From RGIG5327 sp045612485 (GTDB taxonomy: Bacteria > Verrucomicrobiota > Lentisphaeria > Victivallales > UBA1829), in NCBI GenBank assembly GCA_045612485.1, contig JAZKZE010000081.1, positions 1 through 14,472 of the forward strand: DNA of 14,472 bases. The letters are read 5' to 3'. This document shows, piece by piece, positions 7,713 to 14,459 of the stretch. How positions within the stretch are numbered: position 1 is the stretch's first letter; each line of letters opens with the position of its first letter. The notes under the pieces were generated by a model that was not told the origin of the DNA, did not search any database, and saw only the letters and a list, made by a program, of their open reading frames with translations. Position numbers and translations under genes: made by a program.

Positions 7713-7760
7713 GACATTCATACAATTTTTTCAGTAAAAATCACAGCAAAATTCTCCTGT
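7692..7760. repeat. 9-bp perfect inverted repeat with 51-bp spacer
   Basis: ACAGGAGAA (7692-7700) is the exact reverse complement of TTCTCCTGT (7752-7760). In a transcript from the 7641 promoter the arms could pair and hide the AGGAG ahead of the small ORF at 7701. In DNA they could be half-sites. Either role is inference, and chance is possible in so AT-rich a spacer. Confidence 0.35.
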
Positions 7761-7838
7761 AACTTGATTTTTTCAGAAGAGCGGATATATTGTTTTTGTC
7801 AGATGATGTGTAAAAGTTTTTCATTGCAGAAAGGATAA
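7701..7838 (+). CDS. Possible small ORF (45 aa) in the GH51 leader
   Basis: ATG at 7701 opens a 45-codon frame ending in TAA at 7836-7838, 2 nt before the GH51 start, the same coupled geometry as the DedA-PHP junction. The peptide begins MCQKDIHTIFSVKIT, has five cysteines and matches no family I know. AGGAG lies upstream, but only 2 nt from the ATG, closer than is efficient. The GH51 SD (AAAGGA) falls inside the last codons, so translation here could influence GH51. It may be a chance frame. Confidence 0.2.
   Translation: MCQKDIHTIFSVKITAKFSCNLIFSEERIYCFCQMMCKSFSLQKG
7764..7791 (+). promoter_or_regulatory. Second candidate promoter for the GH51 gene
   Basis: TTGATT (7764-7769), a 16-bp spacer and TATATT (7786-7791, 5/6). 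It would give a leader of about 43 nt, shorter and more ordinary than that from the 7641 -10, and would place the operator-like repeats between two divergent promoters. Confidence 0.35.
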
Positions 7839-7840
7839 TC

Positions 7841-9286
7841 ATGCAACATTGTAAAATAACAGTTCTACCGCAGAAAACGGGAAAAGCCGACAAAAAACTT
7901 TACGGCGGTTTTGTGGAACACCTGGGCAGAAATGTCTATGGAGGAGTTTTTGATCCCGCCGATCCCTGTGCAGATGAAAATGGTTTCAGAAAAGATACTC
8001 TCTCCCTCATACGGGAACTCTCCACCCCCATCACCCGTTACCCGGGAGGGAATTTTGCCCACTCCTGGAAATGGGAAGACAGTATAGGACCAAAGGAAAA
8101 ACGCCCTGTCCGGCTGGATGATTCCTGGAAACAGAAGGAAACCAATCAATTCGGGCTTGATGAATTTATATCATGGTGCCGTCTTGCGGGAACTGAGCCC
8201 ATGCTTACCATCAATCTCTGCACACGGGGGATCCTGGAGGCAAGGGAACTTTGGGAATACTGCAACTTTCGTTCCGGAACTTTTTTAAGCGATCTGCGTA
8301 TTGCCAATGGTCATAAAGAACCTTATAATATCAAATATTTCTGTCTGGGCAATGAGATGCACGGAGCTTGTGAAGTAGGGCAGAGAGATGCAAAAGAATA
8401 TGCCTGGATCGCAAGGGAAACAGCCAAAACTCTGAAAAGATTCGATCCGGAAATGAAACTTGTTTTCTGCGGAGCTGATTCCGCCTGGAACAGGATCGTT
8501 GTGGAAGAATGTTTTGAATTTATGGATTTTCTTTCCCTGCATGAAGTTTTCAACTGGAAAGACGGGAGAAAAGAGTATCTTTCCAGCATGGATGTTTTCG
8601 GGGAAAAAATTGATGAAGCATACGCGATATGCGAAGAGATCAGACTCAAACACGGTTCAGAAAAGAAGATCCGTATTTCTGTTGACGAATGGATCGTCTG
8701 GGACTTTGACCAGCGGGGCAGAAAAGAGGAGGAATGGACTTGCGGAAGACATCTTCTGGAACAGGATTACAATATAATTGATGCAGTCATGCAAGGTGCG
8801 CTTTTCAGTATGTTCCAGAACCGCTGTGACAAAATCGCTCTTGCCTGTGTTGCCCAGAGTGTGAATGTGATAGCCCCCATCCGGACAGAAAAAAATTCTG
8901 TCATCTGGAAACAAAGCACCTTTGATCCTTTCAAATATAATTCCCTTTACGGAAGAGGGGATGTGTGGAAATATAAAATGGATCATGCCGGTGAGGATCT
9001 GCCGCCGGCTGTAAGTATCGTAAGCGATGAAGAAAAACGCTTTCTTACAGTATTCATAAGTGTGAGAACAGAAGAAAAACTGGATCTTACCCTTGCTTTT
9101 GAAAACTTCCCCAATTTAAAATTTATTGAGGCTCTCACAGAAAACTGTGAAGATCTTGCTCTCGTCAATACTCCCGGACACGAAGAGTTGCATGCAAAAG
9201 ATTTGCCCGGGATCGAATCAGACGGAAGGGGATTGCACGGGATCTTCCCGGCATATTCCTGGAACATGATCCGTTTTTCTTACTGA
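7841..9286 (+). CDS. GH51 alpha-L-arabinofuranosidase
   Basis: A 481-residue retaining glycosidase that removes terminal alpha-L-arabinofuranosyl groups from arabinan, arabinoxylan or their oligosaccharides. Family landmarks: YGGFVEHLGRNVYGGVFDP (21-39), RYPGGNF (66-72), SWKWEDSIGP (75-84), TNQFGLDEF (101-109), CLGNEMHG (168-175) with acid/base E172, and SVDEWIVW (280-287) with nucleophile E283. A C-terminal beta-sandwich (from about 385) closes the protein, the expected GH51 length and order. The acid/base motif has His where many members have Asp (GNEMDG). There is no signal peptide, so it acts on imported oligosaccharides. AAAGGA (7830-7835) is 5 nt before the ATG. The DUF89 gene follows after 18 nt. 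Confidence 0.93.
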   Translation: MQHCKITVLPQKTGKADKKLYGGFVEHLGRNVYGGVFDPADPCADENGFRKDTLSLIRELSTPITRYPGGNFAHSWKWEDSIGPKEKRPVRLDDSWKQKETNQFGLDEFISWCRLAGTEPMLTINLCTRGILEARELWEYCNFRSGTFLSDLRIANGHKEPYNIKYFCLGNEMHGACEVGQRDAKEYAWIARETAKTLKRFDPEMKLVFCGADSAWNRIVVEECFEFMDFLSLHEVFNWKDGRKEYLSSMDVFGEKIDEAYAICEEIRLKHGSEKKIRISVDEWIVWDFDQRGRKEEEWTCGRHLLEQDYNIIDAVMQGALFSMFQNRCDKIALACVAQSVNVIAPIRTEKNSVIWKQSTFDPFKYNSLYGRGDVWKYKMDHAGEDLPPAVSIVSDEEKRFLTVFISVRTEEKLDLTLAFENFPNLKFIEALTENCEDLALVNTPGHEELHAKDLPGIESDGRGLHGIFPAYSWNMIRFSY

Positions 9287-9304
9287 AAAGGATACAGAAA
9301 AATC

Positions 9305-10174
9305 ATGAAAACGCAAGTAGAATGTCTTCCCTGTCTCGGCAGAAATGCTGTGGATGTGGCAAAAAGGATGACAACTGCTCCTGCCATGCAGGAAAAAATC
9401 GTAAAATATGCCTGTAAACTTTTATCAAATTGCAGTCTGGATATGTCTCCTCCTGAAATAGCAGGAGAGATCATCGCCTCTGCCAACATGCTTGCTCATC
9501 CGGAAGATAAAAATATCAAAGACATATACCGGGAGGAGAAAAAACAAACAGCTCTTCTGGCTTCCAATCTTGTAAAGCTGCTTCCGGAAGTGAAAGAATA
9601 TGATCCGGAAAATTTTGAAGCAGGCGTCCGTCTTGCCATATCCGGAAATATCATTGATTTCGGAGTTTTTTCCAATCCCACCGCAGAAATGGCTCTTCAG
9701 GCAGTAAAAAGTGCTTTTGAAAAGGAAATCGACACAAATGCGGTAAAGAAACTGGAAGACGCTGTAAAAAATGCAAAAAAGATCCTGTATATTCTGGATA
9801 ACTGCGGCGAAGCCAATCTGGATGCGGTCTTTATGGAAAAATTCAAAGAGAAAGTCACTCTGGCAGTAAGGGGCAATCCCGTATTCAATGATATGACAAA
9901 GGATGATCTTTCTGATGCCGGATTATCTTCTTATCCTTTTGCAGAGATCCCCGGAACACTTCCCGGACTTGTTGTGGAAAAATCTTCCGGAAAATTCAGA
10001 AAGGTCTTTGATGAAGCCGATCTTGTCATTGCCAAAGGGCAGGGAAATTTTGAAACGATGAATGAATATAAGGAAAAGAAAATATCCTTTCTCTTCCTTG
10101 CCAAGTGTCCGGTGGTCACAAAATTGCTGAAAGCTGAACCTCTTTCCCTACAGGTCATCAATCATAATTTCTGA
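9305..10174 (+). CDS. DUF89/ARMT1-like damage-control phosphatase
   Basis: A 289-residue protein of the DUF89 family, metal-dependent phosphatases thought to hydrolyse harmful or excess phosphometabolites such as sugar phosphates. Visible motifs: N-terminal CLPC (7-10), a CxxC pair typical of the prokaryotic subfamily; SGNIIDFG (113-120); ILDNCGEANLDAV (163-175) with metal-binding D165-N166; RGNPVFNDMTKDD (189-201) with D196; and KGQGNFETM (244-252). These are the family's metal and phosphate-binding positions. AAAAGGA follows the GH51 stop, about 12 nt before the ATG, so the two genes are probably co-transcribed. This suggests a role in cleaning up phosphorylated pentose or related intermediates, which is inference. 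A GC-rich hairpin follows the stop. Confidence 0.87.
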   Translation: MKTQVECLPCLGRNAVDVAKRMTTAPAMQEKIVKYACKLLSNCSLDMSPPEIAGEIIASANMLAHPEDKNIKDIYREEKKQTALLASNLVKLLPEVKEYDPENFEAGVRLAISGNIIDFGVFSNPTAEMALQAVKSAFEKEIDTNAVKKLEDAVKNAKKILYILDNCGEANLDAVFMEKFKEKVTLAVRGNPVFNDMTKDDLSDAGLSSYPFAEIPGTLPGLVVEKSSGKFRKVFDEADLVIAKGQGNFETMNEYKEKKISFLFLAKCPVVTKLLKAEPLSLQVINHNF

Positions 10175-10183
10175 GATAAAACA

Positions 10184-10211
10184 GGGCGGAAGGAAAATTT
10201 TTCTTCCGCCC
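10184..10211. terminator. Hairpin between convergent genes, possible bidirectional terminator
   Basis: GGGCGGAAG (10184-10192) pairs perfectly with CTTCCGCCC (10203-10211) around an AT-rich loop. It lies 10 bp after the DUF89 stop and 37 bp beyond the ASRT stop. The T-run beyond the stem is weak on the plus strand and modest on the minus strand. Confidence 0.6.
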
Positions 10212-10248
10212 ATTTCCGTCAAAGAAAATAAAAAAGTTTCTCTATTTC

Positions 10249-10620
10249 TTATTCCGCATACCCGATGCCCACATAGTAGGACATGGCATTCTGGGTGGTA
10301 TCCAGACGCCCGAACTGACAGACGATGGGAATAGAAGAAGTGATCCTTACAGCATACTGGGTGAGAAGGGGAATGACATTTCCGCCAAGATCATTGGGGT
10401 CATCCATCCGTAAAGAAATGATCCTTTCCCCGGGTACAGTTATCTGGATATTTTTCTGCGGTTCCCTGTCGGAATAATAAATATCAATGACCACTTCCGC
10501 CGCAGTTTCCGAAGTATTGAAAAGCATCAGTGCTTCATGAGCTTCCATTGACCCGTTTTTCACCTTTTCCGGGATGTAGCCATCTGCAAAATACCATACT
10601 TTTTTTCCGCCTTCAGCCAT
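10249..10620 (-). CDS. ASRT-family (sensory rhodopsin transducer-like) ligand-binding protein
   Basis: A 123-residue single-domain protein that fits the Anabaena sensory rhodopsin transducer family (Pfam PF07100). Signature parts in order: VWYFADGYIP (8-17), AHEALMLFNTSETAAEVVIDIYYSDREP (27-54), RIISLRMDDP (66-75), QYAVRITSSIPIVCQFGRLD (88-107), and a closing GIGY. The family is a compact beta-sandwich that forms a tetramer in Anabaena. Comparative work has proposed that it binds small ligands, probably carbohydrates, in bacteria lacking rhodopsin, and no rhodopsin gene is present here. SD AAGGAGG (complement of 10628-10634) lies 7 nt before the ATG. It is 28 nt downstream of the AraC-type gene on the same strand, so probably an accessory sensor of that regulator or pathway, which is inference. 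Confidence 0.86.
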   Translation of the reverse strand: MAEGGKKVWYFADGYIPEKVKNGSMEAHEALMLFNTSETAAEVVIDIYYSDREPQKNIQITVPGERIISLRMDDPNDLGGNVIPLLTQYAVRITSSIPIVCQFGRLDTTQNAMSYYVGIGYAE

Positions 10621-10648
10621 AAGAACGCCTCCTTCTTTTTGATGATTC

Positions 10649-11452
10649 TTATATATTTTTACGGTGTATTTCTCTGTATTTCCGGGGAGAACAGCCGCTG
10701 TATCTCTTGAATGAACGGGAAAACTCCATTTCCGAAGTAAAAGAACAGTTGAACATGATCTCTTTGATCCGCATACTTGTCAACCGCAGAAGTTCCGCCG
10801 CCCGGATCATCTTCTGTTCCCGCAGGAATTCCGCTGGCGGCATAAGGTGCATCTGCCGGAACAATCTTCTGAAATGATATAATGTGATCCCTTTTTTGGC
10901 GGCAAAAGCTGCAAAATCAAAATTTTCAAAGGGATTCTTCCTGATCTCATCCCCAAGAAAACGTACTCCGTAGGGATCATCCTGCTGCAATATGGGATTT
11001 TTCAGTGTCCGTACAACTTCCAGCATAAGAAGATCGATATTCACAGATAATTCCGCCCGATACTCTTTTGCTCCCAACCGGTAATATTTTACCATATCAA
11101 AAAATATACTGCTTACCTTTTCCGGATCGGCAGGCACAAGAAAATTATTGGAAAAATGTTTTTCCAGAAAGAGAAGCATTTTTTCCGCCTTTGCTCCGGA
11201 ACAGTCGCAATACAAATGTTCGCAGGGCTTTTTCTGTCCGGGAACAGCGGCAAAATGGTAAAGATCCCCTGCCCTCATCCAGAAAAGTGCGGGGGCTTCC
11301 AGCAGGATTTTTTCCCCGTTATGAAAGAAAAAAATATGCCCGCTTCTGATAAGTTCAACAGAATGGGTGGAAGGACGGAAGAAAATATCTTCCCCCTGTA
11401 TAAAATGCCGGTGTACGATCACCCGGAAATCAATATCATTGAAGTATTCCAT
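10649..11452 (-). CDS. AraC/XylS-family transcriptional regulator
   Basis: A 267-residue regulator. The N-terminal ~150 residues look like the AraC cupin-type sensing domain (strands through FFFHNGEKILLEAPALFWMRAGDLYHF). The C-terminal ~95 residues are the double helix-turn-helix: the first HTH lies about 181-200 (AAFAAKKGITLYHFRRLFRQ) and the second about 228-250 (RIKEIMFNCSFTSEMEFSRSFKRY), closing with the family's GCSPRKYR. The frame is open to 11551, but the start at 11452 is chosen because AGGAGG lies 5 nt upstream and the extra 33 residues would be a hydrophobic, Lys-rich leader out of keeping with the family. Divergent from the ceramidase-fold/DegT operon and upstream of the ASRT gene; likely a local, sugar-responsive regulator. 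Confidence 0.9.
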   Translation of the reverse strand: MEYFNDIDFRVIVHRHFIQGEDIFFRPSTHSVELIRSGHIFFFHNGEKILLEAPALFWMRAGDLYHFAAVPGQKKPCEHLYCDCSGAKAEKMLLFLEKHFSNNFLVPADPEKVSSIFFDMVKYYRLGAKEYRAELSVNIDLLMLEVVRTLKNPILQQDDPYGVRFLGDEIRKNPFENFDFAAFAAKKGITLYHFRRLFRQMHLMPPAEFLREQKMIRAAELLRLTSMRIKEIMFNCSFTSEMEFSRSFKRYSGCSPRKYREIHRKNI

Positions 11453-11455
11453 TCC

Positions 11456-11463
11456 AACCTCCT
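11456..11463 (-). promoter_or_regulatory. Strong ribosome binding site that fixes the AraC-type start
   Basis: The minus strand reads AGGAGGTT, near-perfect Shine-Dalgarno, with the AGGAGG core 5 nt before the ATG at 11452. Confidence 0.75.
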
Positions 11464-11522
11464 GCACTAATATACTCTCTTTTTTCTTCCGTACAAGGAA
11501 AAATATCAAAAAAAACAGGCAA

Positions 11523-11551
11523 AATATTCCTTTTTGATAAGTTTTTGTCAA
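11523..11551 (-). promoter_or_regulatory. Candidate promoter for the AraC-ASRT unit
   Basis: A consensus TTGACA on the minus strand (11551-11546), a 17-bp spacer and AATATT (11528-11523, 4/6). Its -35 sits 10 bp from the -35 of the opposite promoter, so one bound regulator could affect both. Confidence 0.5.
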
Positions 11552-11560
11552 TTTCTGCTA

Positions 11561-11589
11561 TTTACAAATCCGGAAAAAAGATGTATAAT
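11561..11589 (+). promoter_or_regulatory. Promoter for the ceramidase-fold/DegT operon
   Basis: TTTACA (11561-11566, 5/6), a 17-bp spacer and TATAAT (11584-11589, 6/6), predicting transcription from about 11596 and a leader of about 50 nt. The best sigma70-type promoter in the window. Confidence 0.7.
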
Positions 11590-11633
11590 TACAGGAGAAA
11601 AAAAATACAGATCATCAATCTTTCCAATTTATC

Positions 11634-11640
11634 AAAGGAG
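11634..11640 (+). promoter_or_regulatory. Ribosome binding site that fixes the ceramidase-fold start
   Basis: AAAGGAG lies 7 nt before the ATG at 11648. The longer frame from 11534 begins before the predicted promoter and cannot be translated from that transcript. Confidence 0.75.
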
Positions 11641-11647
11641 AAAAATT

Positions 11648-12949
11648 ATGTTCAGAATCGGTTGTGCTGAAGAAATCGTGGAAGTTCCTCTTTTTGCGGA
11701 ACTCTACGGTTACGGAATGTTCCAGGGCAGAAGAAATATCGCAACTCATGACCCTCTGTATTGCAGAGCATTTTCTTTCAATGACGGCAATACAAGAAGT
11801 ATGATCATTTATACAGATACCTGCATCACCCCGGATGAATATGCAAGACAAATGCGGGCGGAACTTACCCGGATCTACCGTATCCCCCCGGAACACATTG
11901 CTTTCATCGCCACCCACACCCACAGTGCTCCCGTTCTGGGTTACAACAGCGGTGTGGGCTTTGGTGCTCCGGACGTCCCCTTCCAGGAAAACTGGAAACA
12001 GGCAGTCCTGAAAGTTGCCGAAAAAGCATTTCTTTCTGAAGAAGAGATCGAATATGCGGAAGTCGGCAAAACTCCCCTTACGGAAAAGCTGGGTCATAAC
12101 CGCGTAGAAGTGGATAAAAACATCACTGATGAAAGTATCCGTTACATCCGTTTTGTACGTAAAGACGGTTCCTGCAAAGTCCTTCTCCACAATCACGGTA
12201 TCCACGGCATTGCCATGAACGGTGACTGGGGAAGACTTGTTTCCGCCGACTGGATGGGAGCCGCCAATGCTCTTATCAAGGAGGAAAAACTTGCGGATAT
12301 GCCTCTTTTCATGCTCGGCCCCTGCGGTGATGTCAATACCGTTACCGCCTGCAGTATCCTCAACAACGATCAGGGAGCCGCCGTTATCGGAAGAAAATAT
12401 GTGGATGATCTGAAAAAAGGTATGGAAAAAGGCGGGGAAAAAATAACTTCCCTTACCATTTCCGGAGCCCTTGCCACGTTCAAATTCCCGGTAAAGGAAC
12501 AGACTCTGGAAGAACTCAAAGCAGATGCGGAAGTCTTTGCAGATGTCTCCAAACATCACCAATGGCGTATGAAAGAAATGATCATCCTCAAAGAAAAAGG
12601 ATATGATCTCAATTCCTATCACGATCTTCAGGTCATCAAAATGGGTCCCGTTTCCTTCTTCTTCATCCCCGGCGAATACTTTGTGGAAGACGGAGCAAAC
12701 CTTATGAAGAACTCCTCCAACACCTTTGCCTTTGCCGCTGAAGTAGCCAACGGTGACGGAAAATATTTCCCCTCTGAAGAGGATATGAAACGCTATCCGG
12801 ATGTAAGAAGTATCCATACATGCAAAAACCAGTGTGCTTTCGGCTTCTATGAGATCTACGGTTATCCCGGTGCGATGCGTTACAAATATCAGGATACAGT
12901 AGCTTCTTTCGTAGCTGAAAATCTTTTGAAACTTGAAAAATCCATTTGA
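11648..12949 (+). CDS. Neutral/alkaline ceramidase-fold (PF04734-like) hydrolase
   Basis: A 433-residue protein related to the N-terminal domain of neutral/alkaline non-lysosomal ceramidases, zinc amidases in their characterised members. The sequence shows the opening FRIGCAEEIVEVPLFAEL, the motif FIATHTHSAPVLG (86-98) with H90 and H92, LLHNHGIHGIAMNGD (179-193) with H181, H183 and H186 as likely zinc ligands, MLGPCGDVN (222-230), and FIPGEYFVEDGANLM (339-353). It has no signal peptide and lacks the C-terminal Ig-like domain of true ceramidases. Many bacterial relatives are of unknown function, and the substrate is unlikely to be ceramide. Expressed with the DegT-type gene 13 nt downstream, so it may cleave an amide or modify the same amino-polyol compound. 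The substrate is an open question. Confidence 0.75.
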   Translation: MFRIGCAEEIVEVPLFAELYGYGMFQGRRNIATHDPLYCRAFSFNDGNTRSMIIYTDTCITPDEYARQMRAELTRIYRIPPEHIAFIATHTHSAPVLGYNSGVGFGAPDVPFQENWKQAVLKVAEKAFLSEEEIEYAEVGKTPLTEKLGHNRVEVDKNITDESIRYIRFVRKDGSCKVLLHNHGIHGIAMNGDWGRLVSADWMGAANALIKEEKLADMPLFMLGPCGDVNTVTACSILNNDQGAAVIGRKYVDDLKKGMEKGGEKITSLTISGALATFKFPVKEQTLEELKADAEVFADVSKHHQWRMKEMIILKEKGYDLNSYHDLQVIKMGPVSFFFIPGEYFVEDGANLMKNSSNTFAFAAEVANGDGKYFPSEEDMKRYPDVRSIHTCKNQCAFGFYEIYGYPGAMRYKYQDTVASFVAENLLKLEKSI

Positions 12950-12962
12950 AAGGAATAATAAA

Positions 12963-14183
12963 ATGATACCTTCCGATCCCACACTTGCCATCAATGGCGG
13001 CAAAGCAGTTTTTGCCGATAAAGAACTCGATTCCTATGTTCCCGCATGGCCCACCCCTCATCCGGAAACCGAAGAAAAACTCCTTGAGATCTACCGCAGC
13101 GGTCAATGGGGACTTTGCGGCAAATATGAAAAACTCCTGATGGAAGAATTTGCCGCTTTCCAGGATACAAAATACTCCATCTGGATGTGCAACGGTACAA
13201 CAACTCTGGAATGTGCCCTTCTTGCAGTTGGCGTAGGCAGAGGCGATGAAGTCATCGTTCCCGGCGTCACCTGGATCGCCACAGCCCAGGCGGCAAACTA
13301 TGTAGGGGCGACCCCTGTCATCGTGGATATCGATCCTGACACCATGTGCATGGATCCTGCCAAATTTGAAGAAGCCATCACCCCCCGGACAAAAGCGGTC
13401 ATCCCCGTACACCTTTATTCCGCTCTTGCCAATATGGATGAGATCAACCGCATTGCCGCAAAACACGGCATCCATGTCATTGAAGACTGCGCCCATGCCC
13501 ACGGAGCCAAACAGCATGGCAAGGGAGCAGGTTCTCTGGGGGAATACGGTTCCTTCTCCTTCCAGTTGAGCAAACTTATGACAGGCGGCGAAGGCGGATG
13601 CCTTACCACCAATGATGAACGCCTTGCCGACCTTGCCTTCCGTTTGAGTCACATCGGCAACACCATACTCTTCCGGGGCGAGCCTTTGCAGACCGGTCTG
13701 GAGTGTCATCAGTACCGCTTTACAGAATTCCAGGCGGCGATCATTTACGATCAGCTTCATCTCCAGAAAGAATATATGGCACAGCGTCAGGCTTCTGTAA
13801 AATTCATTATGGAATTTCTGAAGGACATCCCCTCTATCAAACTGCAGAAATCCGCTTTTGAGGATGATGAAAGGGATTACTACTTCTTCTCCTTCCTTCT
13901 GCAGAAAGAGTTTCTGAAAGAGGGCATCGAAAGAAAAGATGTTTATGATATGATCCGTGCCGAAGGTATTGCCCTTGGCTCCGGCTGGGGTGTACCTCTC
14001 TACAAGAGTACCGTATGGAATCTTCCCGAAGATCAGTACATCAAAAAGGATACATTCCACTGCGACGACATCATGGCAAACCGTCTTATGTGTGTCATGC
14101 ATCCCCTGCTCCGTGCAGAAAAAAGTGTTCTGGAACGCTGGGCAACGGCACTGCGTAAAGTCATGCTTGCTTGCACCAAATAA
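12963..14183 (+). CDS. DegT/DnrJ/EryC1/StrS-family PLP aminotransferase
   Basis: A 406-residue fold-type I PLP enzyme that usually transaminates a keto-sugar or keto-cyclitol. It opens with LAINGGKAVF (8-17). MCNGTTTLECALLAVGVGRGDEVIVPG (75-101) is the cofactor-phosphate and Gly-rich region, and VIEDCAHAHGA (172-182) carries D175, which holds the PLP pyridine nitrogen. SFSFQLSKLMTGGEGG (197-212) carries the Schiff-base lysine K204. The SFQ--K--TGGEGG form resembles the AHBA-synthase/scyllo-inosose aminotransferase (StsC) branch more than the QuiB/FdtB-type nucleotide-sugar branch, a tentative placement. The start at 12963 is chosen because AAAGGA (12949-12954) lies 8 nt upstream. The in-frame ATG at 12933 lies inside the previous gene. 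A strong terminator follows. Confidence 0.9.
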   Translation: MIPSDPTLAINGGKAVFADKELDSYVPAWPTPHPETEEKLLEIYRSGQWGLCGKYEKLLMEEFAAFQDTKYSIWMCNGTTTLECALLAVGVGRGDEVIVPGVTWIATAQAANYVGATPVIVDIDPDTMCMDPAKFEEAITPRTKAVIPVHLYSALANMDEINRIAAKHGIHVIEDCAHAHGAKQHGKGAGSLGEYGSFSFQLSKLMTGGEGGCLTTNDERLADLAFRLSHIGNTILFRGEPLQTGLECHQYRFTEFQAAIIYDQLHLQKEYMAQRQASVKFIMEFLKDIPSIKLQKSAFEDDERDYYFFSFLLQKEFLKEGIERKDVYDMIRAEGIALGSGWGVPLYKSTVWNLPEDQYIKKDTFHCDDIMANRLMCVMHPLLRAEKSVLERWATALRKVMLACTK

Positions 14184-14197
14184 GTATGGTGTAAAAC

Positions 14198-14246
14198 CGG
14201 GGAAAAGACAAAAACTTTTTGAAAAAAGTTTATTTTCTTTTCCCCG
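14198..14246 (+). repeat. AT-rich hairpin directly after the DegT-type gene
   Basis: CGGGGAAAAGA (14198-14208) pairs with TCTTTTCCCCG (14236-14246). Inside it, AAACTTTTT (14212-14220) can pair with AAAAAGTTT (14223-14231), making a long stem. It lacks a clean T-run downstream. It may help terminate transcription or protect the mRNA 3' end. Confidence 0.55.
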
Positions 14247-14276
14247 CACCCCATATCTTTTTACAAAAACTTTTGC

Positions 14277-14322
14277 TGCAAAGTATCTTTTTGTTACAAA
14301 AAGCTGCTTTGCATTTTTTTTT
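14277..14322 (+). terminator. Intrinsic terminator of the ceramidase-fold/DegT operon
   Basis: A two-part stem: TGCAAAG (14277-14283) with CTTTGCA (14307-14313), and CTTTTTGT (14287-14294) with ACAAAAAG (14296-14303). Nine T residues follow immediately (14314-14322). The clearest terminator in the window. Confidence 0.85.
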
Positions 14323-14339
14323 ACGGGCACAAAATCAGG

Positions 14340-14459
14340 ACCACCGGCTAAGCCGGTGGTTTGCACCAGCCCTATAAGGGCATGTTACCGGCATGCCCCA
14401 AAAAGGGGCTCTGAATGGTCCGCCAGTCGCACCATTTTCCCGGCTACTGCTCAAGCAGT
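14340..14459. repeat. Array of five short hairpins, possible IS200/IS605-type end or REP-like element
   Basis: Five inverted repeats lie in 120 bp: ACCACCGGC/GCCGGTGGT (14340-14360, TAA loop), GCCCT/AGGGC (14369-14381), GCCCC/GGGGC (14395-14409, A5 loop), AATGGT/ACCATT (14414-14436) and ACTGCT/AGCAGT (14446-14459). A competing stem GGGCATG/CATGCCC (14378-14398) excludes the second and third. The block is far more GC-rich than its surroundings. Subterminal hairpins of this type are found at IS200/IS605 ends and in REP/BIME elements. No transposase is visible before the window ends, so the class is uncertain. No coding frame is apparent in 14184-14472. Confidence 0.4.

Noticed and set aside
11615..13003. 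462-codon minus-strand frame opposite the ceramidase-fold gene
   Set aside because: Shadow of a well-supported gene. The product is Phe/Gly/His-rich with no domain; it stays open because the sense strand rarely uses TTA, CTA or TCA codons.
12702..14366. 554-codon minus-strand frame opposite the DegT-type gene
   Set aside because: Antisense shadow that also runs through the terminator and hairpins. No SD and no recognisable fold.
14340..14459. CRISPR array or tRNA at the right edge
   Set aside because: The inverted repeats differ in sequence and no equal-length repeat/spacer pattern exists. No cloverleaf with a T-loop can be formed.
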